Shown here: one piece after another, positions 46,691-58,620 of the stretch
Layout: each line of letters starts with the position of its first letter
How positions within the stretch are numbered: the stretch's first letter is position 1
DNA from: Cannabis sativa
Taxonomy: Eukaryota > Streptophyta > Magnoliopsida > Rosales > Cannabaceae
NCBI RefSeq assembly: GCF_029168945.1
Contig: NC_083605.1
Coordinates: 29,587,280 to 29,651,279, forward strand
Direction: 5' to 3'
Length of the DNA stretch: 64,000 bases
Program-made: the position numbers and the translations under genes
Notes under the pieces: model-generated
What the model was told of the DNA's origin: nothing
Database searches by the model: none
Seen by the model: the letters and a program-made list of their open reading frames with translations, nothing else

Positions 46691-49600
46691 AATACAAATG
46701 CCATAGATAAAAAAAAAATGTGGTAGTGTCTATTGATGACATAGGTTTAGTTACATCAAAGAGTTCTTAGAATACTGCAAGTGGATCTTGGTCACAGAAT
46801 ACCTAACTCATATTCCATACAGTTTGAATCCATTAATAGAAGATGGATATTAAACACGTGAGAAAGTGTAACTGTATTGTATTCTGGAATTAGAAATATA
46901 AGAAAATTTCTGTTTGCATTCTAAAATTAAAGTCAAAGACTTAAATTCAACCAAATATAATGAGTAATTCTTTCTTGGACCACCACTACTATTTAAACTC
47001 TAAGTCAGATTTGCCCATACAAGTAGGAGATTTCTAAGATTGAGAATTTATATCAATTGGGAATAGAATTTCGGGATTATAATCATATGCGTCATTTAAT
47101 TTCTTAAGAGAAAATATAATGACATGAAATGATTTATAGACCATTCATCCAATGATATATTATTGAGCTAATTCGAAATGAATAAGCTAAGAGGAATTAG
47201 GATAATTTCGTTTAAAATAAGAATCCAACGATGCTTCGATTAGCTAAAGACAAAGTAATCTTATTTATGTAATCTTCTTGTTTCATATTGTAAAAATACT
47301 AGTCTAAGGTGTCATCAATTGATGAACAGCTAGATGTTGCATATACAATATTTATCTTTCGAGATCTTACACTATTATGTATGTCTAATGGTGAAAATCC
47401 ATTAGGGATTTATCTCATTAGAAAAACAAACATGTTAGACCAACAATGAAGATTCGAAATTAAACTACAACTTAATAACAGAAAATAACATGGTTCAATA
47501 TAAATTCATACACAATTCAGAAATTATAAACATATAGCAAGTAGGAATGACTAGTGAAAATACTAAAACATACAATCCTAAATAATTTCCAAGGTTTTCA
47601 ACAAACTGATACAGTGTCCCGGTAGGCGAGAGTCAAAGCATCATTTATTGAATAGAGTTGTCAGCTCATCTAAAATAGAAACCATTCTAGCAACCTTTTA
47701 TTCGATCAAAATAAGAATCCAACGTTGTCCCGGTAGGCGAGAGTCAAGGTTATTCTCATTTTATGAGCTTCCACCATTGTTTCATGTTTTATGAGTTTAT
47801 CTCTAAGTAGTTACCGTAGGGGAGAGTCTAAATAGAGACGAAAACTCACAAAACACTTATCAAATGAAATCTTACGGTGTTAAATGCGTTCAACGAATAA
47901 CCATCCATAGGGGGACGAAGTCTAGCGTCTCGAGGTTATATTGAAAACATTTAACTTTTGTAAGACCAACAATGGAGATCGAATATCTTAATAATAATCA
48001 AGCTCATTATTTAAAGTGAGTTGTATTTTCATTGATTCTCTTTATTTAATCTATTTATTTTAAATATATATTTATTTAAAATTTCCAATTTAGAATGAAA
48101 AATTCTAAATATAAATTTTTATTTAATATTTATAAATTTTACTTAGATGGATATGAAAATAACATGAATTATTTCCATCTTAGTAATAATTTCCAATAAA
48201 TATTTAGAAAAATATTCAATTTAAGTTGTTACAAAATTAATATAAATTAATTTACAACTCAAATTTAATTTTCTATAAATATATATTGCATTTCGAAAAA
48301 TTAAAGTATTTAAGAATACAATTTTCGAAAATGCATGTTAAAATAAAAAATTAATCCTGGAAAAATTATTCTAATTTAATGTTGGCCCAAAATTAATTAA
48401 TAAAATTAATTTACAACAAAAAATATAATTTTCCTATTTAATTAAATATATAAGAAAAATTTCAAATATTTAAGTATGATGATGAAAATCAACTTAAATA
48501 TTAATTTTCTATTTAATTAAATACACTAGAAAAATACTTCATGCAAAAATATCATCTATCTAGATTTTCCTTTGACTAATTAATTCAATTTCTCATAATA
48601 TACTTTAATTCAATTTATTTTAAATTAATCAATAAATGAAAAAATCATTGATTTAAGTTGATCCAAGAATTAATTAAAATAAATAATTAATTTACAACTT
48701 AATCTATTTTTCAAGATAAAATTCGAAATTCTAACATTTAAGAAATGCAATTTCGAAAATTGATTAATAAAATAAAGAAAAAATATATTTTGAAAATTAT
48801 TTAAATTTAGTTGAAAAAATAAATTTCAACTAAAAATAATTTTCTATTTAATTAAATGTCATGAAAAAGAAATATTTAAGTATGATGATAAAAATCAACT
48901 AAGATATTCAATTTTCAAATTAATTAAATGTATTAAATTCAAGAAATAAATAATTAAGTGTAGAGAAGGCTTAATTATTAATCTCTAGTTTAATACTAGG
49001 AAAAATATACTTAAAATAAATTGTACCAAAATTAATTAATAAATAATTAATTTCACAATGTATAATATTTCCTATTTAATATTAGAAATAATAAGTACTC
49101 TAGAAATAACTATCTAGAAAATATCTTATTTGACTAAGTATCTTTTCCACAAAATTTGAAAAAAAAATAATTTAAGTTGTATTAGAAAAAATCTAGAACT
49201 TAAATATTTTTCAAATTTAAATTTAATTAAATATCAAAAATTAAGTTGTAACCACTTAATTTGAAAATATTCCATTTTAAGTTAATATTCGAAAAGATAT
49301 TAACTTAAAAAATATCTAAAGAATCTTAATAACCAATGCCTAAAATTCCTCAACTTAATTTTGAAATTTGAAATTCAAAAGATATTCAGATTTAAGTTGG
49401 TTAGTTGTAGATAACTAAATATCAACTTAAATAAGAATATTTAATGAAAAATTTAAATTAAGTTCCAGAAAGAATCTAGATGGTTATAATTCTATATTTA
49501 ATTAAATACAAGAAAATACATATAGTTTAGCTTAGAATAAAGAATTCTTTAAACTATAATTTTCTTAAATTAATTTCAAAATAAATGAAATTAATTATGT

Positions 49601-51079
49601 TGCTAATCAATTTTATTAGGTTAAACTAGTGTAATTAACCTAGTACAGTTGTTCAAATCAGGCAAATGGGCCTTCACAATTGGGGTGGTTCATGTGAGGG
49701 GGTGCTGGGTTCAGTATGTCGTACCCACTTCTATGGCTCCCAACTCTCACACAAGGCCCAAAAGAGAGGAATTTAACCTTAATAAGAACAACTGTTATTA
49801 ATTGAATAGGCCCAATAACTAAATGGGCCTAAATAAATTCTATCAAGAACTATGATAATTTATTTTAGCAACAACAACCTATATGTATCTATAATCAAAT
49901 TAAACACATAGGCTCACACAGGCACACTTTGGATGGGTCCTATCATGTTGCTAGGTCATACACAGATGAAAGAAGATTGTAAATATACCTGTTACAAATT
50001 ATTAACTTGACCAAGGGAGCCATCAGATCATTAGATCTGGCAAAAAGTAACCATGGCTATTTGCAATCAAGTAATAATAGGTTTTGAAAACTTACAAACA
50101 AGCTAAAATACATACTCCTGCAACAAGGTTAGCTGGATAGTTGGATGTAGGATTTATTTAATTTTAAATTAAATAATTAATTTCGAAATAATTAATTAAT
50201 TAAAAAAATTTCGAAAATTTTTAAAAAAAATTTGAATCATTCAAAATTTTAAAAAAAAATTAAATTTAAAATTAAACCTACAATTTTGAAAAATTAGGTT
50301 TCAACCAACCTAAATATCATTTCAAAATTTGCTAACTACTTTTAAATTTTAAATGTTATTTTATAAATAAAAATTAAATAAAAAATTAGAAAAGATAAAT
50401 AAATATCTTTTTCAAATTTTAAATGTAATTTAAATAAATAAAATAACAAAATTTAAAAAATTAGCAAAATATCTTATATCATTTAAAAATTACATGATTA
50501 TAAATATCTTATTTTTAAATTTAAAATAAGATAAGATATAATCAAATTTTAAAATAAGATAGAGTTTTTAAGCAAGAAGATAGATACTAATTCTATTCAA
50601 ATTCAAATTATACTAATATCTTGAATTAAATTTAAAAATATTAAATTAATTCAAAAAGATAATTAGAATTGAATTAGGAATAGTAATAGTATAAATACAA
50701 AACTATACCAAAAATCGGAAGTTAATTTCATGAAAAAGCATGAAAAATCGAAGAAAAACGAAAAAAATTGTGAACTGTACGGACAGATTTGCGATCGCAG
50801 GAAAATTTCAGCACAACCCCGATTTTTTCAAATCTTCAAAAATTCATAACTAATTCAAACAAAATCAAAATTGAGTTCTGTAAAAGGCTAACTTGCTTAA
50901 TTTTTCCCATACTATCCAATAATAATAATTCCAGAAACAGAATCGCAATTATTTTTCACGAAAATTTACAAACATCAATCAATCATCAAATAACACTCAA
51001 TACAACATGATACCATCCAAAGAACATACAAACAATCGTTTTAAAGTCCAAATTTCTTGCAAGTAAATCAATTACCATG
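46691..51079 (-). other. C5 leader and non-coding 5' internal region
   Basis: Same order as in C4 on the minus strand: palindrome TGCGATCGCA at 50790-50799, TGGGCC/GGCCCA block 49655-49830, subtype B leader (47890-47945), paired boxes 47613-47750, then the group-specific 0.9 kb segment. No credible gene. Confidence 0.7.
47613..47750 (-). repeat. Paired leader boxes, C5
   Basis: Minus strand TTGACTCTCGCCTACCGGGA twice, about 110 bp apart. Confidence 0.8.
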
Positions 51080-51091
51080 GCTCTGAGGCCA
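51080..51091 (-). other. C5 primer binding site
   Basis: Minus strand TGGCCTCAGAGC, two bases inside the 5' LTR. Confidence 0.85.
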
Positions 51092-51093
51092 GT

Positions 51094-52984
51094 TGTTGGA
51101 AATTATTTTACCAGGATCTTAGATCTACTCACAAGTATGTTTATTAACATCCTAAATAAGAAATTTCTAAAACGATAAATTAAACACATATAAAGTTTAA
51201 GAAACCTTACATTGGGTGCAGCGGAATATAATGACTCCTTCCGTTCAGATATCTAGCCCTTGATTCCTTTCTGTAGCAGATCATTATCAATATCTGAACC
51301 TGGATCTCTTTCTCTGAATCTTTGATGCTGAAACCTCCTTCTTGCTAAAAGTCTTTCTTCACGATCTTCCTCACTATGATTGAGGTATCACTTGATGTGT
51401 GTGGGCACTACTCATACACTAAGGATTTCGAAATTCAAGAGGGAAGAGAAAGAAGAAGTGGCAGCTAAAGATAGGGAGAGAGAAAGGCTCAGGTTTTTCT
51501 CTGAAGGAAAAATAGAAAATTTAAGTGTAAATTTCCTGAAGCCTTCACTGTCTATTTATAGCATTCCACTAGAGTTAGGTTTGAATTATTTGGCATTAAA
51601 ATAATGAAAAAATCAGTTTAAATTTCCTACAAAAGTGGCTCGCCCTATACAAGTGGATTTGGGCCTCACTTTTTGCAATTTTGCAGTTGTATCTTTTCTG
51701 CATCTGATTTTCTCAAAAACGCCAATTTTCTAATTCAACCATTTAAATGTCAATTCTAACTATTTAATAACTATAAATAATTATTAAATAATATTTTCAT
51801 TTATCATATTTATTAATTGAACCATACAAAGTATCATAATTAACAAATATGCCCCTAAAACTCTTTCTTTACAATTTCGCCCTTACTTAGTGAAAAATTC
51901 ACAAATAGACATAGTCTAATTTGAGAATTATAATTGATTAATCAAAACCAATTACATGAGTCTTACAAGCAATATTATCTCAACTAGTGGGGCGACCATG
52001 GGTCTATATAACCGAGCTTCCAATAAGTAGATCAAGAATTTAGCACTAAAATTCACTAACTTATTAATTCTTCGTTGAATCCACGCATAGAACTTAGAAT
52101 TGCACTCTCAGTATATAGAATGCTCTATATGTTCCACCATATAGACACATCATTAGTTATCCATTGTTATAATCCTAATGTGATCAATGATCCTCTATAT
52201 GAATGATCTACACTGTAAAGGGATTAAATTACCGTTACACCCTACAATGTATTTATTCCTTAAAACACTTGACCCCGTATAAATGATATTTCAACTTATG
52301 TGAAATGAGATCTCCACCATTTATTTTTGTTTGGTCAAGCTCGAAGGAGATCATCCTTTGCTTAATATTCGCCAGATAGAAGCTATAGATTCCATTTTTA
52401 TGCTAGCGCTCCCACTCAATTGCACTACCGTGTTCCCAAAATGTACGTATCACCCTGACCTAAAAGTAGGCTTAACTAACAAATCAAAGAACACGAATAG
52501 CCTTTCAAGATTGAGCCTAATCATAACAGGATTAAGATCATTTGATCTAGGATCAACTAGGCGATATTGACTTGAATAGATATTACGGTAAGTTTAATAA
52601 ATCTAAGTCAAAGTTCAATATCGGTCCCTTCCGATGCATACTCCATGCATCCAACCTGAGCTTTACTTTAACCAATGTTCTGGAAAGAACATAGTATTTC
52701 TCCAAATACAAGTAAACTCTTGTTGTAGATTATCATATCAGTAAAACCCTGTGTCTGATAAATATAGGAAACTTTATTCACATAGTCATGTTTACTTTCC
52801 AATGTGTTGACGACACAATAAACAGGATCAAGTATGTGAAAAGGGTTTCAGATGAATTTATACATTATATAATCATGAAATAAATCATGTGAACCATGCA
52901 ACATTGAATGTTATTTCTGATCTATATTAATAAGTAAATCTGATTATATTGAAATGAGTTTTATTTAGGGCATAAAACCCAACA
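51094..52984 (-). repeat. C5 5' LTR
   Basis: 1891 bp, TGTTGGAAATT...CCCAACA, followed by TCACC (52985-52989). TATA box at 51552-51561 on the minus strand. Confidence 0.95.
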
Positions 52985-53216
52985 TCACCGTAGGGGAGAG
53001 TCTAATAGAGACAAAAACTCACAAAACACTTATCAAATGAGATCTTACGGTGTTAAAAGTGTTCAACGAATAACCATCCATAGGAGGACGAAGTCTAGCG
53101 TCTCGAGGTTATATTGAAAAAATTTAACTTTTGTAAGACCAACAATGGAGACCGGATATCTTTTGATTAAAGCTCATTATTTAAAAACAAAAATATGTAT
53201 TTTATTTAATCATCAG

Positions 53217-53456
53217 TTCCATATAATAATAATGAAAAATTACAAATTAAAGTTGGTTTAAATAAAAAAATCAACTTTAATTAAATTTCAATTATTATTT
53301 AAATTCGAAAAATAAATTCGAATAAAAATGGAACAAGTTCCATATTATAATAATGAAAAATTACAAATTAAAGTTGGTTTAAATAAAAAATCAACTTTAA
53401 TTAAATTTCAATTATTATTTAAATTCGAAAAATAAATTCGAATATAATGGAACAAA
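53217..53456. repeat. 120-bp tandem duplication in C3 leader
   Basis: Units 53217-53337 and 53338-53456 start TTCCATATAATAATAATG and TTCCATATTATAATAATG and stay nearly identical to GGAACAA. Not seen in the other elements. Confidence 0.9.
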
Positions 53457-55186
53457 TTTGAAAATATCTTCTTTAAGTTATTTTAGAAGAATCTAAAACA
53501 TCAACTTAAATATCTTTCAAATTAGACTTAATTAAATTAAAATTAAGTTGTAACCACTTAATTTGAAAATATTCCATTTTAAGTTAATATTTGCTTAACT
53601 TAATATTTGCTCCATTCAAAAAAAAAAAAGTTAATATTTGCAAAAATATCAACTTAAAAAATATCTAAAGAATCTTAATAACCAATGCCTAAAATTTCTC
53701 AACTTAATTTTGAAATTTTAAATTCAAAAGATATTCAGATTTAAGCTGGTTAGTTATAGATAACTAAATATCAACTTAAATAGGAATATTTAATGAAAAA
53801 TTTAAATTAAGCTTCAGAAAGAATCTAGATGGTTATAATTCTATATTTAATTAAATACAAGAAAATACATATAGTTTAGCTTAGAATATAAAATTCTTTA
53901 AACTATAGTTTTTCTTAAATTAATTTCAAAATAAATGAAATTAATTATGTTGCTAATCAATTTTATTAGGTTAAACTAATTTAATTAACCTAGTACAGTT
54001 ATTCAATCAGGCAAATGGGCCTTCACAATTGGGGTGGTTCATTGGAGGGGGTGCTGGGTTCAGTATGTCGTACCCACTTCTATGGCTCCCAACTCTGACA
54101 CAAGGCCCAAAAGAGAGGAATTTAACCTTAAAATGAACAACTGTTATTAATTGAATAGGCCAAAAAACTAAATGGGCCTAAATAAAATCTATCAAGAACT
54201 ATGATATTTTATTTAGCAACAACAACCTATATGCATCTATAATGAAATTAAACACATAGGCTCACACAGGCACACAATTTGGATGGATCCTATCATGTTG
54301 CTAGGTCATACACAGATGAAAGAAGATTGTAAATATACATGTTACAAATTATTTACTTGACCAAGGGAGCCATGAGTTAAAATCAGATCATTGGATCTGT
54401 CAACAAGTTAACCATGGCTATTTGCAATCAAGCAATAATAGGTTTTAAAAACAAACAAGCTAAAACATATACTCCTGCAACAACGTTAGCTGGATAGTTG
54501 GATGTAGGATTTATTTAATTCTAAATAAATAATTTTGAAAAATTAATTAAATAAAAAAAATTTATTTTCGAAAATTAATATAATAAAATAAAATTTAAAA
54601 ATTTTGAAATTAATATTATAATATTTAAAATTAAACCTACAATTTTGAAAATTAGGTTTCAACCAACCTAAATATCATTTCAAAATTTGCGAACTACTTT
54701 TAAAAATTTAATATTATTTTATAAATAAAAATTAAAAAAAGATAAATAAATATCTTTTTTCAGATTTTATAATTTAATTTAAATAAATAAAACAAAATTT
54801 AAAAGTTAGGAAAATATCTTACATCTACTTAAAATTACATGATTATAGTTATCTTATTTTAAATTTAAATTAAGTAAAATTATTTAAAAAAAAAATCAAT
54901 TTAAAAAAATTTAATATCTGACCTTAAATTTAAAAATAAGATAAGATATAATCAAATTTAAAAATAAGATAGATAATTAAGCAAAATGATAGATATTTAC
55001 TATTTTTTAAATTCAAATTACACTAATATCATGAATTAAATTTAAAAAATATTAATTAATTTAATTATGATAATTAGAATTGAATTAGGAATAGTAAATG
55101 TATAAATACAGAACTACACAAAAATTCGAAAGTTAAATCCATGAAATAGCATGAAAAATCAAAGAAAAACGAAAAAATTGCGAGTT

Positions 55187-55312
55187 GTACGGACGGTATG
55201 CTGTGCATACATGTCCGCGCACGCAGAGGAGTGCACAGCCGAGATTTCTCGGCGCAGGGGGCTCACCAGCATGATTTCCACGCGCGGAAGCTGGTTGCCC
55301 GATTCCTGATTT
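55187..55312 (-). other. GC-rich hairpin block near primer site, C3
   Basis: Perfect hairpins GTATGC-TGT-GCATAC (55196-55210) and GCCGAGA-TT-TCTCGGC (55238-55253). The first is at the position of the C1 hairpin, keeps the TGT loop and changes one C-G pair to T-A. Confidence 0.75.
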
Positions 55313-55563
55313 TTTTCGAAACTTCAAAAAATCATAACTAATTCAAATTAAATCGAAATTGAGTTCTGTAAAAAGTAAATTGCTTAATTTTTCCCATACT
55401 GTCCAATAAAAATAATTCCAGAAACAGATATTCAATTATTTTTCACGAAAATTCACAAACATCAATCAATGATTATATAACACTCAATACAACATGATAC
55501 CATCCAAAACATCAAACAATTATTTTAAAGTCCAAATTTCTTGCAAGCAAATCAATTACCATG

Positions 55564-55575
55564 GCTCTGATACCA
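55564..55575 (-). other. C3 primer binding site
   Basis: Minus strand TGGTATCAGAGC, the exact complement of the 3' end of plant initiator Met-tRNA. The only copy here without changes. Confidence 0.92.
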
Positions 55576-55577
55576 GT

Positions 55578-57455
55578 TGTTGGAAATTATTTTACCAGGA
55601 TCTTAGATCTACTCATAAGTATGTTGATTAACACCCTAAATATGAACTTTCTAAAACGAAGAAATAAACACATATAAAGTTTAAGAAACCTTACATTGGG
55701 TGCAGCGGAATAATATGACTCCTTCCGTTCAGATCTCTAACCCTTGTATCCTTTCTGTCGCAGAGTATTATCAAGATCTGAACCTGGATCTCTTTCTCTG
55801 ATTCTTTAGTGCTGAAAGTCTTTCTTCACGATCTTCCTCACTATGATTGAGGTATCACTTGCTGTGTGTGGGCACTACTCTAATCACTAAGTGTTTCGAA
55901 ATCTTAAGGAAGAAGAGAGAGAGAGAGAGAGTGGTCGGCCAAGGTAGAGAGGGAAGGCTCAGGTTTTTCTGAATGAAAAGTGTAATTTTCCTGAAGCCTT
56001 CACTATCTATTTATAGCCTTCCACTAGGGTTAGGTTTGAATTACTAGGCAGTAAAATAATGAAAATATCAGAGGATAAATTCTATAAAAGTGGCCGGCCA
56101 TGGCAGTATGGATTTGGGCGTCACTTTTTTGCAATTTTGCAGTTTTATCACTTTGGCATCTGATTTTCTCAAAAACGCCAATTTTCTAATTCAACCATTT
56201 AAATGCCAATTCTAACTATTTAATAACTATAAATAATTATTAAATAATATTGTCATTTATCATATTTATTAATTGAACCATACAAAGTATCATAATTAAC
56301 AAATATGCCCCTAAAACTCTTTCTTTACAATTTCGCCCTTACTTAGTGAAAAATTCACAAATAGACATAGTCTAATTTGAGAATTATAATTGATTAATCA
56401 AAACCAATTACATGAGTCTTACAAGCAATATTATCTCAACTAGTGGGGGGACCATGGGTCTATATAACCGAGCTTCCAATAAGCAGATCAAGAATTTATT
56501 ACCTAAATTCACTGACTTATTAATTCTTCGTTGAATCCACGCATAGAACTTTGAATTGCACTCTCAGTATATAGAGTGCTCTATATGTTCCACCTTATAG
56601 ACACATCATTAGTTATCCATTGTTATAATCCTAATTTGATCAATGATCCTCTATATGAATGATCTACACTGTAAAGGGATTAGATTACCGTCACACCGTA
56701 CTATGTATTTTATCCTTAAAACACTTAACCCCGTATAAATGATATTTCAGCTTATGTGAAATGAGTACTCCACCATTTTATTTTCGTTTGGTCAAGCTGG
56801 AAGGAGATCATCTTTTACTTACTATTCGCCAGATAGAAGCTATAGATTCCATGTTTATGTTAGCGCTCCCACTCAATTGCACTACCGTGTTCCCAAAATG
56901 TATGTATCACCCTGACCTAAAAGTAGGCTTAACTAACAAATCAAAGAACACGAATAGCCTCCTGAGATTGAGCCTAATCATAATTGGATTAAGATCATTT
57001 GATCTAGGATCAACTAGGCGATATGGACTTGAATAGATTTTACGGTAAGTTAAATAAATCTAAGTCAAAGTTCAATATCGGTCCCTTCCGATGCGTACTC
57101 CATGCATCCAACCTGAGCTTTACTTTAACCAATGTTCTGGAAAGAACATAGCATTTCTCCAAATGCAAGTAAACTCTTGTTGTAGATTATCATATCAGTA
57201 AAATCCTGTGTCTGATAAATCTAGGAAACTTTATTCACATAGTCATGTTTACTTTCCAAAGTGTTGACAACACAATAAACAGGATCAAATATGTGAAAAG
57301 GGTTTCAGATGAATTTATAAATCAAATAGACAAGCAATTGATAAAGTGAACCAAAACATACACAAATGAATGAAAAATACTTATGTTTCTTCATTGATGT
57401 TGAATAAAATAGATTACATTGAAATGGAGTTTTATTTAGGGCATAAAACCCAACA
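55578..57455 (-). repeat. C3 5' LTR
   Basis: 1878 bp, complete ends. TATA box at 56007-56016. Outer U3 of the C1/C3 type (TTGATAAAGTGAACCAAAAC). C6 sequence GTCAATACCATTTCG follows. Confidence 0.94.
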
Positions 57456-58620
57456 GTCAATACCATTTCGTTTTCTTAGACATAATTCATGGTACCTTGT
57501 CGTAGTGGGAGTGTTTCAAGGAACTTCACTTCTTATGACTTGGAAGACACTAGTGATTAAAATCCAATATGAGTTTAAACAAGTAGTGGATTGTCAAAAT
57601 AAGAAACTAAGAAGAAAAGTCAATAGAACTATGGTTTGATCCATTCACATGGAATAACCTAAAGTTTTCTATTACAAGGACAAGAAAGGAAATTTTCGTG
57701 TAATAAGTCTATTCAATGGACTTAACAAAACTTCTTGTTCCTAGTATTATAGGTTTGAGTTTATATAAACCTATGGCTTATGGTATACCTGGTAATTACT
57801 TACTCTAATGCAAGTAACTTACTTTAGTAAGATGCTGAAGCATTTTCTTTCTAATGGCAATCTATAGAAGCTTCTCGACTTCTAGGCATAGATTTTATTT
57901 ATCTAAGGAAAAGTCTCAACTATTCCAGAAAAGATAAAGCCATGAAAGAATTACTTATATCAACAGTGAGAGGTCTCAGATATGCTTTAGTATGCCTTAG
58001 ACCAGACACCTACTGTTGAGTGGGAGTAATGAGTAGGTATCAGATTAATCCAGGAGAGGAACAATTGAAGACAATCAAGTAAATCTTAAGATTAAGAAGA
58101 GGAACTATATGTTAGTCGATAAGGGTGTGTTTAAAACTCTTAGACTACACCACATCAGATTTCGAGACTTGCCTTTGTGCTAGAAAGTCTACTGATAAGA
58201 TGGTGATTACTCTGGGGGTGGAGTAATGATTTTGGAGAAGTGTAAAAACCTAGCTGAAGTCTCTAGGTCTACCAGAGAAAGATTGAATGTTAAAGATGCA
58301 GGAAAGGTACTAATTCAGTCTAAGGAAAGTTCTATACATTTGTGGCACCGTTCCAACTAATCTTAACTACTAGTGTTACTTCTTGAATAACCAAAAAGTA
58401 GTTGCCAAAAGTATAGAATCCAGTATCCCAAGAGAGTAGACATATAGAGAGGAATTTCACAATATCAAGGATTTTGTTATTAAGGAAGAGTAATGGTGGA
58501 GAAAAGGTTGTGTTGAATTCAACCTGTCAAATCCTGTTACGAGGAGTATACTACTACTACACTTGATTTGTATATCAAGGTGTTGAGATTATTTGAAATG
58601 CACATTTTGTTTTATATAAG
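57456..58620 (+). pseudogene. C6 pol remnant (RT linker to RNase H)
   Basis: Same decayed sequence as C2, C4 and C5, with the shared TGA after CAGACACCTACTGT near 58014. It starts where C3 cut it. Non-coding. Confidence 0.83.

Larger units (their letters stand above)
32749..52984 (-). mobile_element. C5: copia element, non-autonomous type, containing C4
   Basis: Own sequence is 32749-34380 plus 44537-52984, about 10.1 kb. The 3' LTR (1632 + 256 bp) is split by C4. Polypurine tract at 44793, decayed pol, long leader, primer site at 51080-51091 and complete 5' LTR 51094-52984. Inserted into the C3 leader with duplication TCACC. Confidence 0.93.
52985..55563 (-). other. C3 leader, LTR-proximal part
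   Basis: Subtype B leader (52985-53150), a 120-bp tandem duplication (53217-53456), a TGGGCC/GGCCCA block (54015-54180) and a GC-rich hairpin block (55187-55312). The remainder is AT-rich and without genes. Confidence 0.75.
28764..57455 (-). mobile_element. C3: copia element, coding type, with C5 (and C4) nested inside
   Basis: Own sequence is 28764-32748 plus 52985-57455, about 8.5 kb. The 3' LTR is reduced to its first 173 bp (28764-28936) by the C2 insertion and a deletion. Then follow a polypurine tract, pol, gag remnant, leader (split by C5 with TCACC duplicated), the canonical primer site TGGTATCAGAGC and a complete 5' LTR (55578-57455). It is inserted in C6 internal sequence, which resumes at 57456. 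Confidence 0.9.
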
